NCBI GenBank assembly: GCA_030448085.1 | Contig: JAUJNU010000018.1 | Coordinates: forward strand, 1-30,731 | DNA length: 30,731 nucleotides | Reading direction: 5' to 3' | Source: Actinomycetota bacterium | Lineage (GTDB): Bacteria > Actinomycetota > UBA4738 > CADDZG01 > WHSQ01 | The notes under the pieces: generated by a model | Database searches by the model: none | What the model was told of the DNA's origin: nothing | The model's input: only the letters and a program-made list of their open reading frames with translations | Shown: in pieces, positions 24,878 to 30,731 of the stretch | How the letters are laid out: every line of letters starts with the position of its first letter | How positions within the stretch are numbered: the stretch's first letter is position 1 | Position numbers and translations under genes: made by a program

Positions 24878-24951
24878 TGGGGCGGGAGGGACTCGAACCC
24901 CCGACCGCTGGTTTTGGGAGACCAGTGCTCTACCAACTGAGCTACCGCCCT
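24878..24951 (-). tRNA. tRNA-Trp-like gene with an enlarged anticodon loop
   Basis: The minus strand folds as a cloverleaf: acceptor agggcgg/ccgcccc (A-C mismatch at the first pair), D-arm gctcagttggtagagc, anticodon stem ctggt/accag, and T-arm gggggttcgagtccctc. The anticodon loop is ctcccaaa, 8 nt. Removing one C gives ctccaaa with anticodon CCA, and the surrounding bases closely resemble bacterial tRNA-Trp, which also normally sits next to secE in actinobacteria, though usually on the same strand. CCA is not encoded. Confidence 0.75.
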
Positions 24952-24965
24952 AACAGCTGCGTGAG

Positions 24966-24971
24966 AGTCTA
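24966..24971 (-). promoter_or_regulatory. -10 box TAGACT for the tRNA-Trp-like gene
   Basis: On the minus strand TAGACT lies 14 nt before the tRNA 5' end. It is the same hexamer as before the lipoprotein and the DivIVA-like gene. Confidence 0.4.
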
Positions 24972-25023
24972 CCGGCGGGTTAGCGTCCTCGGCCGTCGCA
25001 GAGGCGCTCGTTCACGAACGTGC

Positions 25024-25029
25024 TAATCT
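25024..25029 (+). promoter_or_regulatory. -10 box TAATCT for the secE-nusG operon
   Basis: TAATCT about 95 bp before the secE GTG would give a leader of roughly 88 nt containing the aagggg ribosome site. The -35 is not clear. Confidence 0.45.
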
Positions 25030-25123
25030 TGTGCCTCGCATCCCCCCACCGCTCGGACCCTTACCTCTCGCGTCCAGCGGCGGCGGCCGGGCGAGACGAA
25101 AACCCGTCGAGAAGGGGCAAGCG

Positions 25124-25412
25124 GTGAACAGAGAGTACAAGCGAGCGATGCAGAAGCAGGAGGCGCAGAAGAAGGCTCCTCAGCGCCCGGCGGCCAAGCC
25201 TGTTGCCTCCGGCGAAGGAGCGCACCAAGCCGACGCAGTTCACGCGCGAGGTGGTTGCGGAGCTGAAGAAGGTCGCTTGGCCCACCCGCCAGGAAGTCAT
25301 CGCCTACTCGACCGTGGTCCTCATCAGCATCATCGTGATCGGAGCACTGATCTTCGGGATGGATTTCGTGTTCGCCAAGGCTGTTCTAGCCCTTTATGGA
25401 GTTGAGACATGA
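25124..25412 (+). CDS. secE: Preprotein translocase subunit SecE (one indel)
   Basis: Essential small subunit of the SecYEG channel. The GTG has aagggg 6 nt upstream and gives a lysine/glutamine-rich N-terminus (NREYKRAMQKQEAQKKAPQR). After one indel near 25200 the conserved core follows in the next frame: PTQFTREVVAELKKVAWPTRQE, then a single transmembrane helix (VVLISIIVIGALIFGMDFVF). The KKVAWPTRQE amphipathic segment is the SecE signature. The stop overlaps the nusG ATG (ATGA). As secE is essential, the frame break is almost certainly a sequence error. Confidence 0.92.
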
Positions 25413-26105
25413 GTGAGACCGAGATCGCAACCGAGGTCAACGACGACGTCGGCCGGACACATCGGTGGCCGTTGCGGAGAGGGATGCGAAGTCGGAGGTG
25501 GGCGCGAAGCCGGCGAGCCGAGGCCGAGCCGGAGGTCGTTGACGACTACGAGAGCGTGTCGTTCCGCCGACCGAGAGGGCCGGCTCCTGGTACGTGATCC
25601 ACACCCCTGCGCGGGCTACGAGAACAAGGTGAAGAGCAATCTCTCCCTCGTATCCAGTCGATGAACGTCGGAGACGAGGTGTTCGAGATCGTCATCCCCA
25701 TGGAAGACGTCATGGAGATCAAGCAGGGCAAGAAGCAGATCGTTCAGAAGAAGGTATTCCCCGGTTACCTCCTCGTCCGCATGTACCTCGAGGACGACTC
25801 CTGGCGGGCCGTACGTGAGACGCCCGGCGTCACGGGGTTCGTCGGCTCCGGCGCCAAGCCTGTGCCGCTCTCCGACAAAGAGGTCGATGATCCTCCAGGT
25901 CAAGCCCGAGCAGAAGAAGCTGAAGCCTCGCCTCGAGTTCGAAGAGGGCGAGAGCGTCAGGGTCACCTCCGGGCCGTTCGCCAACTTCACCGGCTCGATC
26001 TCTGAGATCAACGTTGATCAGTCCAAGCTGAAGGTGCTCGTCAACATCTTCGGACGTGAGACCCCCGGTCAACGACTCGGCTTCGACCAGGTCGCGAAGC
26101 TCTAA
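25409..26105 (+). CDS. nusG: Transcription termination/antitermination protein NusG (several indels)
   Basis: RNA polymerase elongation factor. An acidic N-terminal extension ([15 protein letters not shown]), typical of actinobacteria, is followed by the NGN domain. That domain begins near 25590 with GSWYVIH and continues [39 protein letters not shown] and [15 protein letters not shown]. After another break near 25890 comes the KOW domain: [19 protein letters not shown] and [13 protein letters not shown]. Indels near 25460, 25570, 25610, 25650 and 25890 scatter it over three frames. The start overlaps the secE stop, giving coupling. Confidence 0.93.
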
Positions 26106-26126
26106 CAACACCTAAGGAGACGAGAG

Positions 26127-26568
26127 ATGGCAGAAGGTGGTGGCCGCCGCAAGAAGGTGGCCCAGGTTCTAAAGCTCCAGATCACAGGGGGTCCAGGCGA
26201 CGCCGCGCCCCCGTGGGCCCCGCCCTGGGTCAGGCCGGCATCAACATCATGGAGTTCTGCAAGCAGTACAACGCGGCCACACAGGCGCAGACGGGGACCG
26301 TCGTCCCGGTGGAGATCACCGTTTATGAAGACCGCTCGTTCACCTTCGTAACGAAGACGCCGCCCGCGGCGGTGCTCCTTCGTCAGAAGGCGGGGATCGA
26401 CAAGGGATCGAGCGAGCCCGAACCGCAACAAGGTCGCCAACGTGACTCGTGATCAGGCGGGGAGAGATCGCCGAGATCAAGCTGCCCGACCTCAACGCCA
26501 ACGACGTCGAGGCCGCGATGAAGATCGTCGAGGGCACCGCCCGCAGCATGGGCATCACCGTCGGCTAG
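26127..26568 (+). CDS. rplK: 50S ribosomal protein L11 (several indels)
   Basis: L11 of the GTPase-associated centre. The ATG has aaggag 8 nt upstream. Segments: [21 protein letters not shown]; after a missing G near 26210, [57 protein letters not shown]; after breaks near 26420 and 26460, [20 protein letters not shown] and [14 protein letters not shown]. All are diagnostic of L11 and together make the usual length of about 145 residues. It sits 21 bp after nusG and 65 bp before rplA, the standard order. Confidence 0.95.
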
Positions 26569-26582
26569 CAAACGCGAACTGT

Positions 26583-26615
26583 GTGGGAGGTGGGGAAGGC
26601 CCCATCGTTGACCAC
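26583..26615 (+). promoter_or_regulatory. Possible L1-binding structure before rplA
   Basis: In the rplK-rplA spacer, gtgg (26583-26586) can pair with ccac (26612-26615) around an inner hairpin tgggg-aagg-cccca (26591-26604), leaving internal-loop bases gagg and tcgttga. L1 is known to repress its own operon by binding an rRNA-like motif. That this structure is the site is inference. Confidence 0.4.
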
Positions 26616-26633
26616 GATAGGAGAGCTCTAGAG

Positions 26634-27359
26634 ATGGCTAAAGAAGGCAAGCGCTATCAAGATGCACTGAAGTCCGTAGACAGGGACCACCTTTACTCGC
26701 CGGCGGAGGCGTTCAGGATCCTGAAGGATCTTCCGGCCGCCAAGTTCGACGAGACGGTCGAGCTTTCCGTCCGGCTCGGCGTCGACCCCCGCAAGCCCGA
26801 TCAGATGGTGAGGGGCGCGCTGTCCCTTCCCAAGGGAACGGGCAAGACCATGCGGGTCGCCGTCTTCGCCAAGGGCGAGCGGGCCAAGGAAGCCGAGGCC
26901 GCCGGCGCCGACGTGGTCGGTGATGACGAGCTCGCCGACAGGGTTCAGGGCGGCTGGCTCGAGTTCGACGCCGTGGTGGCCTCCCCCGACATGATGCCCA
27001 CGGTCGGAAAGCTGGGACGGGTGCTCGGCCCCCGGGGGCTCATGCCGAACCCCAAGTCCGGCACCGTGACCGACGACGTCGCGAAGGTCGTCCGGGACAT
27101 CAAGGGCGGGATGGTCGAGTACCGGACCGACAAGAATGCGAACCTGCACCTCATCATCGGGAAGCGCTCTTTCGACACCGGCGACCTCACTCAGAACTAC
27201 GTGGCGGTCATGGACGAGGTCCAGAGGGCCAAGCCGGCGGGGGCCAAGGGCCGTTACCTGAAGAGCGTCGCCCTCTCGACCACGATGGGCCCCGGGATCC
27301 GGATCGACCCCACGAAGGCGAAGGATGTCGAAGACCAGGGCGCTCCCGCCACCGCCTGA
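26634..27359 (+). CDS. rplA: 50S ribosomal protein L1
   Basis: L1 of the ribosomal stalk that handles E-site tRNA release; also an operon repressor in many bacteria. The 241-residue frame is intact: [81 protein letters not shown] and [14 protein letters not shown], the family landmarks. The ATG at 26634 is preferred to upstream in-frame codons because aggag lies 10 nt before it and the protein begins as L1 normally does. It is followed not by rplJ but by a DivIVA-like gene with its own signals. Confidence 0.97.
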   Translation: MAKEGKRYQDALKSVDRDHLYSPAEAFRILKDLPAAKFDETVELSVRLGVDPRKPDQMVRGALSLPKGTGKTMRVAVFAKGERAKEAEAAGADVVGDDELADRVQGGWLEFDAVVASPDMMPTVGKLGRVLGPRGLMPNPKSGTVTDDVAKVVRDIKGGMVEYRTDKNANLHLIIGKRSFDTGDLTQNYVAVMDEVQRAKPAGAKGRYLKSVALSTTMGPGIRIDPTKAKDVEDQGAPATA

Positions 27360-27389
27360 TCCGCCCTGTTCCGCCCAATCTTTACCGGC

Positions 27390-27395
27390 TAGACT
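27390..27395 (+). promoter_or_regulatory. -10 box TAGACT for the DivIVA-like gene
   Basis: TAGACT lies 109 bp before the GTG, in the 144-bp spacer after rplA. A TTGACA at 27436-27441 could be a second -35, but no good -10 follows it. Confidence 0.4.
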
Positions 27396-27503
27396 GTCCC
27401 CGAGCGTCTGGGGGTGTGGGTCGCGCGGCCTGAGCCTTGACATCCCCGAAGCGGGCGCGTGAAACTTGGTCCCTCGTCGGCAGTCAAGGAAGGTTGGTCT
27501 CCG

Positions 27504-28406
27504 GTGCCCATAACTCCCGAAGAGCTTGAAAATAAGCAGGTCCTCATGTCCATGCGGGGCTACGACAAGGACGAGGTCCACTCGTTCTTGTCGGAGGTAG
27601 CTCGCGACTACCGGGCGGCCCTAGACGCTGCCTCCTCCAACGGGGGGGCGGCCGCTCCTGCCCCCGCCGCAGCTCCGGCAGCAGCAGCCCCCACGGGCGA
27701 TCCCTTCGCCGCCCTCGGTGAAGAGGTCGGGAGCGTCCTTGCGGCCGCCAAGGCCTCTGCCGACACCCTTCGGCGTAACGCCGAAGACGAGGCAGCTCGG
27801 GTTCGGAGCCAGGCCCAGGAAGAGGCCGCCGCCCTCAAGGAGACCAGCGAACGCCAGGCCCGAGAGCTTCGGGACGAGACCCAGCGTTACTCCCAGAAGC
27901 TCCGGGACGAGTCCGAGGCCGCGGCCAACAAGCTCCGCGAGGACTCCGAGCGGGAGGCCGCACGGGTACGGGCCGAGGCCGAGCGCGAGGCCGGCGAGCG
28001 TCTGCACGAGAACGCCAAGAAGGTCCAGCGGCTCCAAGCCACTGAGGCCAAGATGCGCGAGGGCCTCTACTCTCTCGAGATGATGCTGGCGGGCGTGCGC
28101 CAGGACATCGACGCCAAGGCCCGATCGACCGAGGCTCTGACAGCGGACGAGGACATCGCCGAGGCCGACCGCTTCGCCGGAGGCTCCACCTCCACGGCTG
28201 ACTCAGGGTCTGGCTCGACCTCGACCGGGGACTCACCGGCCGCTTCGACCTCAACGGGAGCCGCCTCGACCGGCGACACTCCCGCCGACGCCTCGACGGG
28301 GGATACCCCAGCCGTGGCGGCTGCGGAGAACGCCAGCGGCGACGGTGCCTCGAGCAGCGAGGCGGAGGTAGCCCCGGCAGCCTCCACGGAGGACGACAGA
28401 GTCTAG
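27504..28406 (+). CDS. DivIVA/Wag31-like coiled-coil protein with Ser/Thr-rich tail
   Basis: The start VPITPEELENKQVLMSMRGYDKDEVHSFLSEVARDY matches the DivIVA N-terminal domain, which binds negatively curved membrane at poles and septa. An Ala/Pro linker follows, then about 120 residues of charged heptad-like coiled coil (ARELRDETQRYSQKLRDESE), then a low-complexity tail with repeats such as STSTGDSP, ASTGDTP and ASTGDTP. The 300 residues have an intact frame. The GTG at 27504 is chosen over one 45 bp upstream because aaggaagg precedes it and DivIVA proteins begin M-P-I/L-T-P. A role in polar growth or division is inferred. The location between rplA and rplJ is unusual, and its own promoter and terminator suggest an independent unit. 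Confidence 0.85.
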   Translation: MPITPEELENKQVLMSMRGYDKDEVHSFLSEVARDYRAALDAASSNGGAAAPAPAAAPAAAAPTGDPFAALGEEVGSVLAAAKASADTLRRNAEDEAARVRSQAQEEAAALKETSERQARELRDETQRYSQKLRDESEAAANKLREDSEREAARVRAEAEREAGERLHENAKKVQRLQATEAKMREGLYSLEMMLAGVRQDIDAKARSTEALTADEDIAEADRFAGGSTSTADSGSGSTSTGDSPAASTSTGAASTGDTPADASTGDTPAVAAAENASGDGASSSEAEVAPAASTEDDRV

Positions 28407-28431
28407 GCCAACCGCTCGAAGCTAGATCTGG

Positions 28432-28460
28432 GGCCCCGGCGACGCCGGGGCCTCTCCTTT
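28432..28460 (+). terminator. Rho-independent terminator after the DivIVA-like gene
   Basis: A perfect 9-bp stem, ggccccggc (28432-28440) and gccggggcc (28444-28452), with loop gac, is followed by tctcctttt. Confidence 0.85.
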
Positions 28461-28471
28461 TGCCTCGGTGT

Positions 28472-28477
28472 TATCCT
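28472..28477 (+). promoter_or_regulatory. -10 box TATCCT for rplJL
   Basis: TATCCT stands just downstream of the terminator and about 7 nt before the L10 leader begins. Confidence 0.5.
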
Positions 28478-28480
28478 GCG

Positions 28481-28580
28481 GAGGCAGCCCAAGACCGCCG
28501 GCACCCCATAAGCCCGGCGTAGGTGCAAGCCGTCCCTCGCTCCTCTAGCGACGCGGCCCCTCTTGGGCGGCCGCTTTTGC
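28481..28580 (+). ncRNA. Ribosomal protein L10 leader
   Basis: The rplJ leader contains a closing helix gcccaaga (28487-28494) with tcttgggc (28561-28568), plus internal accgccgg and gcaagccg segments typical of L10 leaders, which bind L10-(L7/L12) for feedback control. An alternative hairpin, gcggcc (28553-28558) with ggccgc (28569-28574), is followed by tttt and competes for the same bases, giving an attenuation switch. The leader ends shortly before the rplJ ribosome site. Confidence 0.8.
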
Positions 28581-28606
28581 ATCTCTAGGCTAGGTAAGGA
28601 GCATCT

Positions 28607-29140
28607 ATGGCAAGACCAGACAAGGTCAGCGAAGTTTCCGATATCGCCGAACGCTTCCGTGGGTCCGAGGCTGCGCTCCTCACGGAGTACAGGGGACTCA
28701 GGGTGAGCGAGCTTGCCGAGCTCCGCACGGCCCTTCGTGCCGCGGACGCGGACTACAAGGTCCTCAAGAACACCCTCGCCCGTATCGCGGTCCGGGAGGT
28801 TGGGCTTGACGAGCTAGTCGACATGCTCGAGGGACCGACCGCGATCGTCTTCTGCAGGGGTGACGTGGCCGCCGCCGCCAAGGCCCTGGATGAGGCGGGC
28901 CGTCGGCTCCCAGCGCTCGTGATGAAGGGCGGAAGCCTGCAAGGAAAGGTGTTCGACGCCGACCGGGCGAGGGCGCTTGCCAAGCTCGAGCCACGAGAGG
29001 TGATCCTCGGCAAGATCGCCGGACTCATGAACAGCCCGGCTCAACAGACCGCCAACGTCCTGTCTGCTTTGCTTCGCAACTTCGGTTCGATGCTGGCCCA
29101 GGTCGTGGAACAGAAGGGATCCGCAGGAACCGCCGCTTAA
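28607..29140 (+). CDS. rplJ: 50S ribosomal protein L10
   Basis: Stalk base protein that binds 23S rRNA and L7/L12 dimers. The 177-residue intact frame begins ARPDKVSEVSDIAERF and has LLTEYRGLRVSELAELR, YKVLKNTLARIAV and EGPTAIVFCRGD, with the helical C-terminal L7/L12-binding region LSALLRNFGSMLAQVVEQK. aaggag lies 5 nt before the ATG. Preceded by the L10 leader and followed by rplL after 47 bp. Confidence 0.97.
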   Translation: MARPDKVSEVSDIAERFRGSEAALLTEYRGLRVSELAELRTALRAADADYKVLKNTLARIAVREVGLDELVDMLEGPTAIVFCRGDVAAAAKALDEAGRRLPALVMKGGSLQGKVFDADRARALAKLEPREVILGKIAGLMNSPAQQTANVLSALLRNFGSMLAQVVEQKGSAGTAA

Positions 29141-29187
29141 CAACCCTGTCGTAGTCAACACCAACCGAGGAACGAAGGAGAAGAGAT

Positions 29188-29580
29188 ATGGCTGACACAC
29201 TGACCCAGGACCAGGTCCTAGACGCGATCTCGGGCTGGACCGTGCTCGAGCTGAGCGAGTTCGTGAAGTCTTTCGAGGAGAAGTTCGGCGTCACCGCAGC
29301 GGCCCCCGTAGCCGTGGCCGCAGCCGGTGGTGGCGGTGGCGGAGACGCTGCTCCCGCCGAGGAGGAGAAGGACGAGTTCGACGTCATCCTCACCGGGGCC
29401 GGCGACAAGAAGATCCAGGTCATCAAGGAGGTCCGCTCGCTGACCAGCCTCGGACTCAAGGAGGCGAAGGACCTAGTGGACTCGGCCCCCAAGCCGGTCC
29501 TCGAGAAGGTCGCCAAGGAGCAGGCCGAGGAGGCCCGCGCCAAGCTCGAGGGAGCCGGAGCAAGCGTAGAAGTCAAGTAA
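29188..29580 (+). CDS. rplL: 50S ribosomal protein L7/L12
   Basis: Flexible stalk protein that recruits translational GTPases. The 130-residue intact frame has the N-terminal dimerisation helices ([24 protein letters not shown]), an Ala/Gly-rich hinge, and the C-terminal domain [21 protein letters not shown] with [16 protein letters not shown]. aaggag is 7 nt before the ATG. A terminator follows 33 bp after the stop. Confidence 0.98.
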   Translation: MADTLTQDQVLDAISGWTVLELSEFVKSFEEKFGVTAAAPVAVAAAGGGGGGDAAPAEEEKDEFDVILTGAGDKKIQVIKEVRSLTSLGLKEAKDLVDSAPKPVLEKVAKEQAEEARAKLEGAGASVEVK

Positions 29581-29613
29581 CACCCGCTTCACCTACCACC
29601 AAGCAGCCCGAGA

Positions 29614-29637
29614 GCGGCCCCGAGGGGGGCCGCTTTT
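29614..29637 (+). terminator. Terminator between rplL and rpoB
   Basis: gcggcccc (29614-29621) and ggggccgc (29626-29633) form a perfect 8-bp stem with loop gagg, followed by tttt. It should separate rplJL from rpoB transcription, at least in part. Confidence 0.85.
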
Positions 29638-29661
29638 CGCGCCCCCTTCCGGGACCTGGGT

Positions 29662-29756
29662 GTCGGAGGTGGGACACATCCCGTTCGCTCAGACAGTCCT
29701 CGGTCGCTTCGCTCCCTGCGGAACTCGCTCGGCGGGACGGTCCCACCTCCTCCGAC
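29662..29756. repeat. Long imperfect inverted repeat in the rplL-rpoB spacer
   Basis: gtcggaggtgggac (29662-29675) is repeated inverted as gtcccacctcctccgac (29740-29756), with 3 extra bases. Inside, tcccg (29679-29683) pairs with cggga (29733-29737). The loop of about 50 nt contains ttcgctc twice and ctcgctc once. This could be an extragenic palindromic element or an RNA structure. The roughly 500-bp spacer from 29581 to 30078 otherwise holds a terminator, two promoters and the rpoB leader, with no credible gene. Confidence 0.6.
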
Positions 29757-29808
29757 CCACCACTTCCTTCGACCCCACCCGCCCAGGTGGGGGGCGCGAA
29801 AAAAGAGG

Positions 29809-29837
29809 TTGACCTGGTGCCGATACGGGCATAAAGT
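29809..29837 (+). promoter_or_regulatory. rpoB promoter P1
   Basis: TTGACC (29809-29814), a 17-nt spacer and TAAAGT (29832-29837): a near-consensus housekeeping promoter. Confidence 0.8.
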
Positions 29838-29895
29838 CCTGGCCAGCCCCTTTCGGGGGGCGCTGAATAATCTTTCGTCACTCCCGTAGAGGGTG

Positions 29896-29924
29896 TTGAC
29901 GTTGTGCCGTTCCGGCCCTATACT
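29896..29924 (+). promoter_or_regulatory. rpoB promoter P2
   Basis: TTGACG (29896-29901), a 17-nt spacer and TATACT (29919-29924). The sequence after the -35 (ttgtgccg) resembles that of P1 (tggtgccg), suggesting duplication. Confidence 0.85.
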
Positions 29925-30078
29925 CTCCGTTGCTTTAGCACCCCCTGTCGTTGAGATCTTCCTGTCGCGCGGCTAAGAACCGCCCAGGGGACCCGATCGG
30001 GGGGGCCAGAGGGGTCCTCGGGGCACTCTTCAGGCCGTTTCACCTTCGCCCCCACAGGACCATCTACAGGAGGCTCGT
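29925..30078 (+). other. rpoB 5' untranslated leader
   Basis: About 150 nt transcribed from P2 before rpoB. Small hairpins are possible (gcgg/ccgc near 29968-29990, ggaccc/gggtcc near 29988-30017). I recognise no known riboswitch. It ends with aggagg (30068-30073). Confidence 0.5.
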
Positions 30079-30731
30079 TTGTCGTCCAACGCTCTGCGCG
30101 AACGCCGTACCTTCGCCAAACTCGCCGAAGTCCTCCCCCCACCGAACCTCATCTCGGTGCAGAAGGAGTCCTTCGACTGGTTCCTCGAGACGGGTCTCGG
30201 CGAGACCTTTGGGGAGATCTCCCCGATCGAGGACTTCACGGGCAACCTCGCCCTGCAGTTCCTCAGCCACAGGTTCGAGGAGCCCAAGTTCGACGAGGAC
30301 GAGTGCAAAGAGAAGGACATGACGTTCTCCCGCCCGCTCTTCGTCACCTGCGCCTTCATCAACAAAGAGACCGGCGAGATCAAAGAGCAGACCGTCTTCA
30401 TGGGCGACTTCCCCATGATGACCGCCAAGGGCACCTTCATCATCAACGGCACCGAGCGTGTGGTGGTGTCCCAGCTCGTCCGTTCGCCCGGTGTCTACTT
30501 CGATCACTCCGTCGACAAGACCTCGGACAAGGACATCTATGGCTGCAAGGTGATCCCGAGCCGCGGTGCCTGGCTCGAGTTCGAGACGGACAAGAAGGAC
30601 ATGGTCGGGGTTCGCATCGACCGTAAGCGCAAGCAGAACGTGACCGTCCTCCTGAAGGCCCTCGGCTACGGGGACGACAACGAGATCCTCGCCCTCTTCG
30701 ACGGGGCGGAGTCGATCGTACCCCTGAGAAG
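30079..30731 (+). CDS. rpoB: DNA-directed RNA polymerase subunit beta (3' partial)
   Basis: First 217 residues of the RNA polymerase beta subunit; the rest lies beyond the window. The TTG start follows aggagg by 5 nt. The frame reads [93 protein letters not shown] and [20 protein letters not shown], all characteristic of the beta protrusion and lobe region. The [19 protein letters not shown] block is nearly invariant in bacteria. Two strong promoters and a long leader precede it. Confidence 0.98.
   Translation, partial: MSSNALRERRTFAKLAEVLPPPNLISVQKESFDWFLETGLGETFGEISPIEDFTGNLALQFLSHRFEEPKFDEDECKEKDMTFSRPLFVTCAFINKETGEIKEQTVFMGDFPMMTAKGTFIINGTERVVVSQLVRSPGVYFDHSVDKTSDKDIYGCKVIPSRGAWLEFETDKKDMVGVRIDRKRKQNVTVLLKALGYGDDNEILALFDGAESIVPLR

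Noticed and set aside
24878..24951. tRNA-Gly (CCC) reading of the minus-strand tRNA
   Set aside because: It would require deleting an A instead of a C from the loop; the flanking stem, loop and location fit tRNA-Trp better.
25124..26568. secE, nusG and rplK as pseudogenes
   Set aside because: The genes are essential and normally single copy, and each segment remains fully conserved after the frame changes.
26628..27581. Minus-strand open frame of 317 codons opposite rplA
   Set aside because: It is an antisense shadow of rplA; its sequence matches no family and has no upstream signals.
29641..29800. CRISPR or direct-repeat array in the rplL-rpoB spacer
   Set aside because: The repeated tcgctc words are too short and irregular; the main structure is one inverted repeat.

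Overview
The window is GC-rich, almost fully coding chromosomal DNA, and the gene content points to a member of the Actinomycetota. The evidence is the actinobacterial order clpC - radA - carD - ispD - ispF - cysS - rlmB - tRNA-Thr, followed downstream by secE - nusG - rplK - rplA ... rplJ - rplL - rpoB, together with a DUF3263/LytR_C gene pair, actinobacterial-type OtsA and GpgS, and many GTG/TTG starts and apparently leaderless genes. A spore-former-type SigH sigma factor and a DivIVA-like gene between rplA and rplJ suggest a deep or poorly cultured lineage rather than a classical streptomycete or mycobacterium. Class-level placement is not possible from the sequence alone.

Layout. Positions 1-2525: clpC, lacking its first few codons at the window edge. 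2727-6339: ABC ATPase plus a large two-unit FtsX-type permease. 6385-12378: housekeeping run radA, carD, ispD, ispF, cysS, rlmB, sigH. 12419-13801: tRNA-Thr and glutamate dehydrogenase. 13848-17158: small accessory genes (DUF3263, LytR_C membrane protein, a divergent lipoprotein, an acidic LPXTG-type surface protein, a DUF664/DinB protein). 17200-22759: an apparent compatible-solute region with otsB, otsA, glycerate kinase, an AI-2E-family membrane protein and gpgS. 22864-24863: two tandem stand-alone receiver proteins, then an ECF sigma factor and its zinc-finger anti-sigma factor. 24878-30731: a tRNA-Trp-like gene, secE, nusG, rplK, rplA, a DivIVA-like gene, the L10 leader with rplJ and rplL, and the start of rpoB behind two near-identical promoters.

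Two properties run through the window. First, eight starts (radA, cysS, DUF3263, the lipoprotein, DUF664, otsA, gpgS, the ECF sigma factor) have a TANNNT box exactly 6 or 7 nt upstream of the start codon and no Shine-Dalgarno sequence. This is the geometry of leaderless transcripts, and it also decides several start choices. Second, reading frames are intact from 1 to about 12.9 kb, 17.9 to 21.8 kb and 26.6 to 30.7 kb. Between these stretches nearly every conserved gene, including the essential secE, nusG and rplK, carries one to four single-base indels, often in G or C runs. I read these as sequence or assembly errors, not gene decay, so those entries are given as CDS spanning the broken frames.

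I found no CRISPR array, transposase, prophage or rRNA gene. No clearly new multi-gene system is evident. The most interesting leads are the receiver pair with a shared C-terminal tail beside an ECF sigma module, the operator-like palindrome over the lipoprotein promoter, the LPXTG protein, the solute cluster, and convergent gene pairs that share one CTAG as both stop codons.
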